Shown: piece by piece, positions 51,435-60,226 of the stretch | How the letters are laid out: the number at the start of each line of letters is the position of its first letter | How positions within the stretch are numbered: position 1 is the first letter of the stretch | Assembly (NCBI GenBank): GCA_965229115.1 | Contig: CBDDIR010000003.1 | Coordinates: 2,604,001-2,668,000 of the forward strand | DNA from: UBA7672 sp965229115 | GTDB taxonomy: Bacteria > Pseudomonadota > Alphaproteobacteria > Caulobacterales > Hyphomonadaceae | DNA length: 64,000 bases | Direction of reading: 5' to 3' | Translations under genes and position numbers: made by a program | The notes under the pieces: generated by a model | Seen by the model: the letters and a program-made list of their open reading frames with translations, nothing else | What the model was told of the DNA's origin: nothing | Databases searched by the model: none

Positions 51435-52781
51435 TTAACCGCGCTGGCGATTGCGAGGGTCTGACAGCGCCATGATATCGTCGGCGCGTTGGCCATTCGG
51501 TGTACTCAAGGTGAGCTTGTCGCGCGCGCGCTTCGCGAAGATATGCGCGCGGCTCATATTGCCGACTTGGTAGGAGGCCTCGGCGGTTGCGAGATCGGCA
51601 TCTCCGATGCGGCCTTGCTTGGCATAGACGTCGGCGAGGAATGTCCACGCGAACGCATTGTCTTCTTCAAGAGCTAGCGCGTCGATCAGCAACCCTTCGG
51701 CTTCCTTGATCGCGTCTTCGTCCTTGGTGGCAGTCAGCGATCTTGCGAGGTTGACCTTCAGGAGCGCGTGCTGCGGTGCGAGGTCCACGGACTTGCGATG
51801 AGGCTCGACCGACTCCGCTGCGCGCCCGCTTTCGTACAGGATCTGTCCTTTCAGTTCCGCGAAGTATGGATTGTCCGGCTCTGCATCCATCAATCCCTGC
51901 GTGAGCGTCAGCGCAGCTTTGATATCGACCGCTTTGTAGGCCGCGATCGCCCTCGCATACTTTGCAGCAAGCGACTGATCAGAACTCGGATAGCGCGTCA
52001 GCACACGATTGGGCGGACCCAGGAATCCAGTGAGCTTGGCCTGCATCATGACGAGGCCTTCCTGCTCCTCGGCCGTTTGCGGACGTGCTTTGCCGGATAT
52101 CTCGTTTGCGCGCTTGGTGACGGTACCGATGCGGTCGCTCCAGATCGGGTGGGAGCGCCAGTAAGGGCTCCGCCGATTTTCCGTCATCAGCTCCTGATAG
52201 CGGAAGCCTTCCATGAAATCGGAAAAGCCATTGGCGGATTGGCCAGTCTTTTCGAGCAGACTGATTCCGTAGAGATCGGACGCGGCTTCCTCTGCGCGCG
52301 TGAACTTGAAGAACGTCAGCATCCCGAACTGCGAGGCTGAGCCGAACAAGGCCATAGCTGCGTCCGGAGCGCCGACAAACAGCGCCAAGGCTCCAAGCCC
52401 CATCGTGATAAGCGAGATACCCGAGCTCGCGCCCGCCGCCGCAGGGCGGGTGATATTATGCCCGAGCGCGATGTGCCCGATCTCGTGCGCCATGACGCCC
52501 TTGAGCTCTTCAGGCGTGCGCGAATGCAGGATAAGGCCGGTATAGACAAACATGTTCTGGCCGCCAGCAACCGAGGCCTGAATGTCGTCGCTCTGCACGA
52601 TGTAGAGGTTCACATCTTCCGGCTTGAGGCCTGCCGCCGCGAACAGCGGATCGGCATAGCTGCGCAGGATGCGCTCGATTTCAGCGTCGCGGATCAGTCC
52701 CTGCGCCGACGCGGTAAGGGGCGCCGCCATGATCAAGGCGGGGACCGCGACTGCGCAAATCAATCGACGCAAGATGTTCAA
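51435..52781 (-). CDS. M48-family metalloprotease with TPR repeats (BepA-like)
   Basis: A 448-residue periplasmic zinc peptidase. Signal peptide at residues 1-27 (ending TASAQG). The HEIGH zinc motif is at residues 99-103, followed by the hydrophobic GHNITRPAAAGASSGISL stretch, with a third ligand Glu in FTRAEEAASDLYG. The C-terminal half (about residues 285-430) is made of tetratricopeptide helices (FAWTFLADVYAKQGRIGDADLA). The architecture is that of BepA/YfgC, which works on outer-membrane protein assembly and LptD quality control. That would suit a genome with many TonB receptors. Confidence 0.88.
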   Translation of the reverse strand: MNILRRLICAVAVPALIMAAPLTASAQGLIRDAEIERILRSYADPLFAAAGLKPEDVNLYIVQSDDIQASVAGGQNMFVYTGLILHSRTPEELKGVMAHEIGHIALGHNITRPAAAGASSGISLITMGLGALALFVGAPDAAMALFGSASQFGMLTFFKFTRAEEAASDLYGISLLEKTGQSANGFSDFMEGFRYQELMTENRRSPYWRSHPIWSDRIGTVTKRANEISGKARPQTAEEQEGLVMMQAKLTGFLGPPNRVLTRYPSSDQSLAAKYARAIAAYKAVDIKAALTLTQGLMDAEPDNPYFAELKGQILYESGRAAESVEPHRKSVDLAPQHALLKVNLARSLTATKDEDAIKEAEGLLIDALALEEDNAFAWTFLADVYAKQGRIGDADLATAEASYQVGNMSRAHIFAKRARDKLTLSTPNGQRADDIMALSDPRNRQRG

Positions 52782-53059
52782 AGGACGCTCCCAACCACGG
52801 TCGTCTGCCGAAAGGCTACAGGTCGAGCGCGTCGAGGTAAATGTAGGGGCGCAGCGATCCGGCTTTCCTAAGCGGCAGACACGACCCAGCTCGCCGGGCT
52901 CAGCGTGACCGCAATTGCGCCGCGAGCCGCCATATCTGGCTGCGATTGGGCCGGATGGGAGTTTTATTGCTTACAATCGACCCCGATGGCTCCTGAAATG
53001 CTGGGCAAGGGCGAGACTCGCCTGTAACTGTTCCGCATTAGCTGTTTCGGAGGCCGTTC

Positions 53060-55507
53060 TTGTCGCGTTTTTCTCTTTCCGTTTCGACGATCCTCATCAA
53101 CTCGATATTTGCTGCTGCCCTCCTCGGTACATCAGCCTGCGCCCAGCAATCGGCCCCGCTGGTTCAGCCCGGCGCACCCGGCGAGGCGAGCAAGACGCTT
53201 GAAGGCCGCGAGGCATCGCGCATTGCGGACAACCGGTACTCTGACGACGACGTGGCTTTCATGCAGGGCATGATCCACCACCACGGCCAGGCCGTCGAAA
53301 TGGCCGCACTTGTCCAGGGCCGCACCTCAACACAATCGATCGTCGATCTTGCCGGGCGCATCAACGCATCGCAGGCGGACGAAATTTCCTTCATGCAGGG
53401 CTGGCTGAAAGAGCGCGGCGAAGACGCGCCTGTGCCGACCGCAACCACTGCTGATGCCCATGCCGGCCATGCGGCAGCGGGACACGCCGTCGAGCATGCA
53501 ACCATGCCGGGGATGGTGACCGCCGCCCAATTGGCGCAACTGAAAGCATCGAGCGGCGCCGAGTTCGACAAGCAGTTCCTGCAGCTCATGATCGCGCACC
53601 ACGAAGGCGCGGTGAAAATGGTGTCGACCCTCCTGACGCGCTCGGGCTCGGCTTACGATCCAGTGCTGTACCGCTTCACCAGCGACGTCACGAACGAGCA
53701 GAATGCGGAGATCGGCCGCATGACTGCGCTATCGCGTGGTCTCTCCACTGACCCGCGCGCAACTTTGAAGGCTGGCTTCCTCGATGCAGGTCAGGCGATC
53801 AGCAACATGAAGCTGATCAGCAGCCTGCCAAAGCCGGAAGGGTTCTTCGACCCGTCCAACCCGGAAGGTCTGCCGCTGCGCCTGCCGGCTGAAGCCAAGG
53901 ATGGCGATGCACGCAAGGGTACGGCCGACGAGACCAGCCGTCGTGCGCCGTTCCTCAGCTTCGCAAACACCGACATGGCCTTCTCGGGGGATCTGCTCGC
54001 TGTCGGCAGCTATCAGGGCGTGCAGTTCTATCGCCTGGGTGGCAACGAGCCGAAACTGATCAGCGCCATCATTTGCCCCGGCGGACAGGGCGACGTATCG
54101 ATCGTCGGTAACCTGCTGCTGATGTCGGTCGAGGCGACCAGCGGCCGTATCGATTGCGGGCGCGAGGGTGTTGGACCTGAAGCCAGCAAGGAGCGGTTCC
54201 GCGGCCTGCGCATTTTCGACATCTCGAACATCATGCGCCCCCGTCAGGTGGGACAGGTTCAGACCTGCCGCGGCTCGCACACGCATTCGGTCGTGTCGTC
54301 GGATGCTGATCGCCTGATCGTGTACAATTCGGGCACCGCCGGCATTCGCGATGACAAGGAACTCGCTGGCTGCATCACCGGCCAGCCGGGCGACAACCGC
54401 ACCGCGCTCTTCCGCGTCGATGTCATCGAAATCCCGGTCGCCGATCCCTCAAAGGCGCGCATCATCGACAGCCCGACCGTGTTCGCCGACGCGCAAAGCG
54501 GCCAACTCGGCGGCCTGTGGCTCGGCGGCAATCACGGCGAAGGTACGCAGACAACCAATCGGACGGACCATTGTCACGACATTACCCTCTTTCCCTCCAA
54601 GAACATTGCTGGGGGCGCCTGCTCGGGTAATGGCATTATCTTCGACATCACCAATCCGCGAGCGCCCAAGCGTATCGATGCGGTCGTTGACGCAGGGTTC
54701 GCCTATTGGCACTCCGCGACGTTCAACAATGATGGCACCAAGGTCGTGTTCACGGACGAGTGGGGCGGCGGCGGCCGTCCGCGCTGCCGCGTGCAGGACC
54801 CGCAGACCTGGGGCGCCAACGCCATCTACGACATCATCGACGGCAAGCTGGTGTTCCGCAGCTATTACAAGCTGCCGGCCGTTCAGACCGACAAGGAAAA
54901 CTGCGTCGCACACAACGGCTCGCTGATCCCGGTTCCGGGCCGCGACCTGTTCGTGCAGGCCTGGTACCAGGGCGGCCTGTCGATCAGCGACTTCACGGAC
55001 TCGGCTCACCCGAAAGAGATCGCCTACTTCGACCGCGGACCCGTCAACGCCGACTACGACATCCTCGGCGGCTACTGGTCGATCTACTGGTATGAAGGCA
55101 AGATCTACGGCACCGAGATCGCCCGTGGCCTCGACGTGTTCGAGCTGACGCCCAGCGAATACCTTTCGGCAAACGAGATCGCTGCTGCCCGCATGGGCCA
55201 GCAGGGCCGCACGGTGAACCCGCAGCAGCAATACCCGGTCACCTGGCCGGCTCACCCCGTGGTGGCGCGCGCCTACATGGACCAGCTCGCTCGCGAGAAC
55301 GGACTGGCCACGGAAACGGCCACGCGCCTGACCGCGCTTCTCGACCAGGCGACCCCGCTCGTGGAGCGCAACCGCAAGAATGCGACGGTCGCCAAAGACC
55401 TCCGCACCGCCGCCAACGCGCTCGACACCACCGGCGACAGCGCGAAGGCCAAACGCCTGACTGCACTCCGCGACACGCTGATCCGCATTGCCGATCGCGT
55501 CGCCTAA
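53060..55507 (+). CDS. DUF305-LVIVD fusion lipoprotein
   Basis: An 815-residue exported protein, probably a lipoprotein (LLGTSAC, Cys27). Two DUF305 (ferritin-like) segments carry MQGMIHHHGQAVEMA and LMIAHHEGAVKM; DUF305 proteins are often linked to copper. A His-rich linker (DAHAGHAAAGHAVEHA) separates them. From about residue 300 there is a beta-propeller of LVIVD-type repeats (LRIFDISN, ISDFTDSAHPKEIAYF, LDVFELTPSEYLS), and the C-terminus is helical. The start is the TTG at 53060, with CGGAGG 6 bp upstream. The two halves exist separately elsewhere. Metal binding at the cell surface or in the periplasm is an inference. Confidence 0.82.
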   Translation: MSRFSLSVSTILINSIFAAALLGTSACAQQSAPLVQPGAPGEASKTLEGREASRIADNRYSDDDVAFMQGMIHHHGQAVEMAALVQGRTSTQSIVDLAGRINASQADEISFMQGWLKERGEDAPVPTATTADAHAGHAAAGHAVEHATMPGMVTAAQLAQLKASSGAEFDKQFLQLMIAHHEGAVKMVSTLLTRSGSAYDPVLYRFTSDVTNEQNAEIGRMTALSRGLSTDPRATLKAGFLDAGQAISNMKLISSLPKPEGFFDPSNPEGLPLRLPAEAKDGDARKGTADETSRRAPFLSFANTDMAFSGDLLAVGSYQGVQFYRLGGNEPKLISAIICPGGQGDVSIVGNLLLMSVEATSGRIDCGREGVGPEASKERFRGLRIFDISNIMRPRQVGQVQTCRGSHTHSVVSSDADRLIVYNSGTAGIRDDKELAGCITGQPGDNRTALFRVDVIEIPVADPSKARIIDSPTVFADAQSGQLGGLWLGGNHGEGTQTTNRTDHCHDITLFPSKNIAGGACSGNGIIFDITNPRAPKRIDAVVDAGFAYWHSATFNNDGTKVVFTDEWGGGGRPRCRVQDPQTWGANAIYDIIDGKLVFRSYYKLPAVQTDKENCVAHNGSLIPVPGRDLFVQAWYQGGLSISDFTDSAHPKEIAYFDRGPVNADYDILGGYWSIYWYEGKIYGTEIARGLDVFELTPSEYLSANEIAAARMGQQGRTVNPQQQYPVTWPAHPVVARAYMDQLARENGLATETATRLTALLDQATPLVERNRKNATVAKDLRTAANALDTTGDSAKAKRLTALRDTLIRIADRVA

Positions 55508-55519
55508 CACCTGGACCCC

Positions 55520-55545
55520 GCGGGCGGCGCAACCGCGTCGCCCGC
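55520..55545. terminator. Hairpin between convergent genes
   Basis: A 10-bp stem (55520-55529 with 55536-55545, one G-T pair) with a 6-nt loop lies between the DUF305-LVIVD gene and the end of the MoxR/radical SAM operon, which reads toward it. Confidence 0.6.
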
Positions 55546-55555
55546 AGATCTCTCT

Positions 55556-56908
55556 TCACGTAATCAGCCCCTCCGGCAGATCCGTTTCATACTGCAGGAT
55601 CTTGTCCTCGACCGTGATGGTCGCGACCGCAATCTCGCTGTCCTTGAACATGCCCTGCAACGCGCCCAGCGCGGCCGATGCATACATCGCCGCATCCCGA
55701 GACAGCTTCAGCGTCAGTGTCCCATCAGCCGCCTGATGAAGCCCGAACCTCGCCATCGGAAGATGCTTCAGCGCATGGCTCACATCGATATTATTGAACC
55801 ACGCGCCATTCTTCGCACGAAACCGTATCGGCCGCCGGGCAGACAACTGTTCAAGAACCAGCTCTCCGCGGTGAACCTTCAGCGCCGCCGTATCACCCGT
55901 CCGATACCGCAGCAGCGGCAGGCAGAAATTGAAACCGCCCGTCACGCATATCTCACCCCGCTCCCCGGATTGCACGGGCTCGCCAGCTGTATCGAGGATT
56001 TCGACATAGAGCTGCGGCTGCAGCAAAACGTGGCCTCCGGCTGAAGCGTCATAAACGCCGATCGGCCCGACTTCGTTCATCGAGTAGAGATCAAGCACGG
56101 GACACCCGAACCGCTCTTCCAACCGCAGGCGCAGCCCTTCCGTCAGCATCATCGCAACGGACAGAAGCGCGCGCGGTCGAACGGTAACCGGCAGATCCAG
56201 CAAAGCCTGGAAGGAAATCGGATCCCCGGCAATCACCTCGGGCGCCATCGCATCGATGTAACGCACACGGTCACCCGGATCGTGCCAGTCGTCCGGATGC
56301 AGGTTGATCTTCGCAAGCCCGGACTCGCCCATCATCGGCGTCACCGAGACATAGGTGAAACACTTGCGCTGAAAGCCCAGCAGCATGACGCCCACCTGCC
56401 CGGCGCCATGGCTGAGCTCAACGCCAAAGCGCTTCAGTGCTCGCCTGTGAAACGCCAGATAACGCGCCGCCACGACAGGATGCGAAGGCACCAGCAATGG
56501 ATGCCCCGTCGTCCCCGTCGTCTGGAAGTTGATCAACCTGTCCACGGGCACGCTGTCCGGCACAAACCGCGCAATATCGGCAGACAGGTCAGCGCGACTT
56601 ATCGGAGCAATGCCTGAAAGCTGTCGAGGCGCTGCGCCCTGACCGCGATAATGAGGAACCTCCGCATAAGCGCGCTCAATGAAACCCGACACCCACGCCG
56701 GCGGATGATCCGCCGCCCACGCCACCTTCGCCGCGAGCACGCCATCGTGAAAATCGCGAAGACCCGCCAGGTCTTCGCCCAACAGCCTGTTCCCGCTCTG
56801 ATTGCGATAGACGGGCGCCGCTTCATGCTCGACCATTCGGCGCAACGTCGCGCGACCGGCTTCGGTCAAAGTCGGATATCTCTCCGCGTCATCAGGCTCA
56901 CCGCTCAC
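55556..56908 (-). CDS. PaaK/LuxE-like adenylate-forming enzyme, last gene of the MoxR-vWA operon
   Basis: A 450-residue enzyme of the phenylacetate-CoA-ligase branch of the ANL superfamily. It has the nucleotide motif QTTGTTGHPLLVPSHP (about residues 130-145), the A5-like DLYSMNEVGPIGVYD, the A7 region LLRYRTGDTAAL, and a short C-terminal domain ending DKILQYETDLPE, reminiscent of the family's GK-R-DL end. The hinge region (ARRPIRFRAKNGAWFNNID) differs from standard PaaK. It should activate a carboxylate as an adenylate, perhaps of a peptide or fatty acid. GTG at 56908 overlaps the upstream stop by 4 bp (GTGA). Confidence 0.78.
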   Translation of the reverse strand: MSGEPDDAERYPTLTEAGRATLRRMVEHEAAPVYRNQSGNRLLGEDLAGLRDFHDGVLAAKVAWAADHPPAWVSGFIERAYAEVPHYRGQGAAPRQLSGIAPISRADLSADIARFVPDSVPVDRLINFQTTGTTGHPLLVPSHPVVAARYLAFHRRALKRFGVELSHGAGQVGVMLLGFQRKCFTYVSVTPMMGESGLAKINLHPDDWHDPGDRVRYIDAMAPEVIAGDPISFQALLDLPVTVRPRALLSVAMMLTEGLRLRLEERFGCPVLDLYSMNEVGPIGVYDASAGGHVLLQPQLYVEILDTAGEPVQSGERGEICVTGGFNFCLPLLRYRTGDTAALKVHRGELVLEQLSARRPIRFRAKNGAWFNNIDVSHALKHLPMARFGLHQAADGTLTLKLSRDAAMYASAALGALQGMFKDSEIAVATITVEDKILQYETDLPEGLIT

Positions 56909-57495
56909 TCGCGCGTCCACTTGTCGGCGGATTCCTGCGCAGCCTTACGCACCAGAGCTTCACGAACCGCCTTGGCTCGCTCCTCGGCAGCGCGGCTGGC
57001 CTGCAGCAGACGCCGGCGCTCTGTTCCACTCACGGCGGTCAACCGATCGATCGCCTGCTGTGATGTCTCTCCAGCAGGGCGGCATCCAAAGGCTGCGAGC
57101 GTCGTCCTCACCAACTCTTCCCGCCGATCTGGATCGCTGATGTAGCGCTCGACAGAGGTTCCTTCCGCTAGCAGAGCTGCGGAATCGGTAAGCAGTCCAC
57201 TTAGGTCGGTTGTGAGCTCGCGATGCTCAGCGAACCATTCATCGGCCAGTAGCCAGACCAGCACTGCGACCAACGATAGCCGATTGCGATGAGAGTCCCC
57301 ACCGCCCGCATCGAAACCAGTAAGGAAGTCGTCGTCGGGAACGTGCCCAAGACGAACCATCAGGTCATGCACCAGCGCAGCAACCGCCACCTGCCCGCGC
57401 CCCTGCATGCGCGGCTCGTCCAGAAACTCCCGCGGCGTTTCGGCCAGCCGGTGCACAAGGCTCTCAAGCGGAGGTCCGGAGTGATCGAGGATCAT
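56905..57495 (-). CDS. Unknown 196-aa protein of the MoxR-vWA operon
   Basis: A 196-residue, mostly helical protein without a signal peptide or membrane segment. The middle has LSLVAVLVWLLADEWFAEH and a Cys at LAAFGCRPAG; the C-terminal 50 residues form a long charged helix (RRRLLQASRAAEERAKAVRE). No family recognised and no catalytic motif seen. The ATG at 57495 overlaps the radical SAM stop by 4 bp (ATGA). Its place between radical SAM and adenylating enzyme genes suggests a partner or scaffold protein, possibly a substrate-recognition component. Confidence 0.6.
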   Translation of the reverse strand: MILDHSGPPLESLVHRLAETPREFLDEPRMQGRGQVAVAALVHDLMVRLGHVPDDDFLTGFDAGGGDSHRNRLSLVAVLVWLLADEWFAEHRELTTDLSGLLTDSAALLAEGTSVERYISDPDRREELVRTTLAAFGCRPAGETSQQAIDRLTAVSGTERRRLLQASRAAEERAKAVREALVRKAAQESADKWTRE

Positions 57496-58457
57496 GCGTC
57501 GAACTTTGCAAAAACCTGGGTGGAGGGGCAATCCGCGCATGTCGCGCAAGGCGTTGTCTGTTTCATGGCCCGGAATTGCGCCGGCAATCGGTCGAAATCA
57601 CCCGGAACCTGCAAGTCCGCAATCGGCACGCCGAAATCATTGGTGCTGAAGCTGCACGGAGCGATGCGCCCCAGCTCATCGATGAAGAGGAATGTTTCGC
57701 CCATGCCGCATTCGCTCACGGGCCAGGCCTCCCGCGCCGCCGTCGCCGTAAACCGGTCGAGATAGCGCGGCGAGGCGCACAGTCGCACGCCCATGGTCGC
57801 GAGGGATGCCTTCAGCCGATCAACGCTCCGGCGAAACCCAATCACGTCTGCCGCTTCGAGACGTTCAGGGGGAAAGAACTCCGGGCGGTCGCGCCCACCC
57901 AGCTGGTTGAAGGTGATCTCGTCCACGCCCCATTCCGCCAGATCGTGGCAAAGCTCTTCGAAGCCCGGCAAGGTGCTGCGCATCAGAACGATATTGGCGC
58001 GCAGTTTCGGGCCAATGCCGCGCGCCTCGCGTTCATGCCTCAAGGCCGAAACGCCATCGCGACAGCGCCGCCACGCGCCATCAAAACCGCGCAGCTGGTC
58101 ATGCAGCATCCGCCCCGCATCCACGCTGACGGTCAGCTCGTCCACGGTCTCCAGCAAACGTTCGCGCACCTGCGGAAGATGCAGCAGGCTTCCATTGGTC
58201 GTCAGGCTGATCGCAACACCATCCGCGCGAAGAACCTCCGATACGGCAAACAGCGGCGACCACAGCAATGGCTCCCCGCCCAGCCAGCTTATCATCACGC
58301 GCTCGCCGCTCGCCCGCCCATGCGCCGCGATAACGGCGCCGAGCCGAAGCGCATCAGCCTCGCTCACGTTCGCGCGCGGCTTTTTCAACCGCCGGTCATA
58401 GGCGCAGAACCCACAGGCATAGTTGCACCGCTCAGTGATGCGCCACAGCACGATCAC
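57492..58457 (-). CDS. Radical SAM enzyme with C-terminal Cys-rich (SPASM-like) region
   Basis: A 321-residue radical SAM protein. The first iron-sulfur cluster motif CNYACGFC is at residues 11-18. The SAM-binding GGEP appears as SWLGGEPLLW, and the barrel continues to about residue 230. The C-terminus has further Cys: ECGMGETFLFIDE, APCSF and CATCADCPS, which resembles SPASM/twitch regions of peptide-modifying enzymes such as sactionine or PQQ-type maturases. GTG at 58457 overlaps the vWA stop by 4 bp (GTGA); starting there places the motif right at the N-terminus, as is normal. Substrate unknown; no precursor peptide gene was recognised. Confidence 0.85.
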   Translation of the reverse strand: MIVLWRITERCNYACGFCAYDRRLKKPRANVSEADALRLGAVIAAHGRASGERVMISWLGGEPLLWSPLFAVSEVLRADGVAISLTTNGSLLHLPQVRERLLETVDELTVSVDAGRMLHDQLRGFDGAWRRCRDGVSALRHEREARGIGPKLRANIVLMRSTLPGFEELCHDLAEWGVDEITFNQLGGRDRPEFFPPERLEAADVIGFRRSVDRLKASLATMGVRLCASPRYLDRFTATAAREAWPVSECGMGETFLFIDELGRIAPCSFSTNDFGVPIADLQVPGDFDRLPAQFRAMKQTTPCATCADCPSTQVFAKFDA

Positions 58458-60226
58458 AGGCCGCCTCCATACCGCCGCCGGCTGAACGCGCGCGCGAAAT
58501 CGGTCAGCTGCGCCATGTCGCTGACGCGAAAGATCTCCCACCCCTGCTCCTCGCTGGCCCTTCGCAAGGCGCGGCCGGTCTCGCTCTCCGCCGACAGGTT
58601 GGCATAAAGGTTCAGCGCCATCGTGCCGCCGCCTCGGGCGACCTGCATCGCATGGCGCGCAATTTCCCAGCCGCTCGCGCCATGCTCATCCTGGTCGAAC
58701 ATCGTCGTGATGCCATCGTCCGAAATCTGCAGGATGTGGACGGGCCGGTCGGTCGGCTTGCGGTCGGCATAGGTCTCACGCATCTGATGGATCGGAAACT
58801 GCGTCGCGCCGCCGAAGAAGCCGGTGAGGATGCCAAGGATCGCGCGCTCGTCCCGCACGAAACCCTTCGTCGAAATCCATTGCGACTTGCCGCTCCACAA
58901 TGTCGCCTGCACCCGCGCCCCGGCTTTCAGCGCCGACAGCGCAACAATGGCGCCGGCCAGCGTGAGGTAGGACGTAAACTTGCGCGGGTCCGGCATCGAG
59001 CCTGAGCTGTCGACATAGAGATCGAGATCCACCGGCTCCGGTTTTCCCGGCTGCCCCGGCTCGACGCCATAGACACGCTTCACCGTCGTCACGCCCGGCA
59101 CGACCACCGGCGACTGTCCCAGCGTTTCCAGCCAGGCGATCTCGTCCAGCGGCGCGCCGATCTCCCAGGGCTCAAGGCCTTCCATCTGCGGTTCTTCGGA
59201 TGCAACGCCGGGGCGCACCGGAAAGCGCACAAGATGCGGCAGGGCGCGCTCGCGATAGTATCGTATGGCGATGTCCTGCTCGCTCAGCTGAACGCCTGCA
59301 GCACGCAGGATATCGCCATACTCGAACGGCTCCCGCTTCTGCCCGCCGCCGGCACGCGCGTTGGAGGCCGTATCCGCCGGCGGCGTCTCAACCGGCTTTG
59401 CGCCTTCTTCGCCCGTCACCAGCGGATCATCCGAAGGGTGGATCGCGCCGCGCTCCTCGTCGTCCTCAATGTCCTGCCCGCCGCTTGGTTCACATCCTTG
59501 CGCCGCCGACTGCGTGTCATGCCACGCCGCCAGCGCGCGATCCTTCTCCGTGTCCTCGGCCAGATACGGCAGCACCAGTGTCGCAAACCGGCCGGCAGCC
59601 TTAATCCAGTCGCGCGCATAGACGCGGATCAGCCGCGCGCCGAGCCAGGCGTCGCCTTCCAGCTCTTTGTCGCCCTTTGGTCCGCCGATTGATCCGGCGG
59701 CCAGGCCCCACAGCGATTCATAGATGCCCATGTAGAGCGTCCACAGCCGGCTGGGGCGACCGCCGCCGGGCCGGTGCAGCTTCGCATAGACATCCGCCAT
59801 CCGCAGGCCGGCGCTGCGCTGCAGCCGGTCGTTGATCAGCAGGTCGGTGAACAGGTTCGCCACCATCGGCGCATGCCGCTCCAGCGTCGGCAGGGCCTTC
59901 CTCAGCCTCGCGATCAGCCGGAAGCTGTCGCTTGCTGTTGCGGGCGCCAGCACATGGTGGCCGATCTCATGCGCGAGAATCTCGACAGGATAGTCCCTGA
60001 GGCCCAGCGCTTCGACCTGCTCAAGATCGATCACCACGCTCTTGTCGAGGAGGCGGATCATCGCGAACGAACCGGTCAGCCCTTCGCGCGATGCGTCGAC
60101 GGTCGACTCGCACAGCCGCGGATCGCGCAATCGCGTGAACCGGCTCCACACGGCCAGCGCTTCCGGCCACGCCTCGCGCCAGGGCGCAAGATTATCCGAC
60201 GCTTGTCCCGTCACGGATGCCGCCAT
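58454..60226 (-). CDS. Zincin-like metallopeptidase fused to a von Willebrand A domain (DUF2201-type)
   Basis: A 590-residue cytoplasmic protein. The N-terminal half has a zinc-protease motif HEIGH at residues 86-90, with TDLLINDRL further on. An acidic linker (about residues 248-300) joins it to a vWA domain whose metal-ion-dependent adhesion site reads DSSGS (406-410). The pattern matches the putative metallopeptidase plus VWA-like pairing (DUF2201_N/DUF2201), which typically sits beside MoxR AAA+ ATPases, as it does here. The partner ATPase would remodel the complex and the vWA domain would bind a metal or client. It overlaps the 325-residue gene by 16 bp; a GTG at 60214 giving a 4-bp overlap is an alternative start. 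Confidence 0.84.
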   Translation of the reverse strand: MAASVTGQASDNLAPWREAWPEALAVWSRFTRLRDPRLCESTVDASREGLTGSFAMIRLLDKSVVIDLEQVEALGLRDYPVEILAHEIGHHVLAPATASDSFRLIARLRKALPTLERHAPMVANLFTDLLINDRLQRSAGLRMADVYAKLHRPGGGRPSRLWTLYMGIYESLWGLAAGSIGGPKGDKELEGDAWLGARLIRVYARDWIKAAGRFATLVLPYLAEDTEKDRALAAWHDTQSAAQGCEPSGGQDIEDDEERGAIHPSDDPLVTGEEGAKPVETPPADTASNARAGGGQKREPFEYGDILRAAGVQLSEQDIAIRYYRERALPHLVRFPVRPGVASEEPQMEGLEPWEIGAPLDEIAWLETLGQSPVVVPGVTTVKRVYGVEPGQPGKPEPVDLDLYVDSSGSMPDPRKFTSYLTLAGAIVALSALKAGARVQATLWSGKSQWISTKGFVRDERAILGILTGFFGGATQFPIHQMRETYADRKPTDRPVHILQISDDGITTMFDQDEHGASGWEIARHAMQVARGGGTMALNLYANLSAESETGRALRRASEEQGWEIFRVSDMAQLTDFARAFSRRRYGGGL

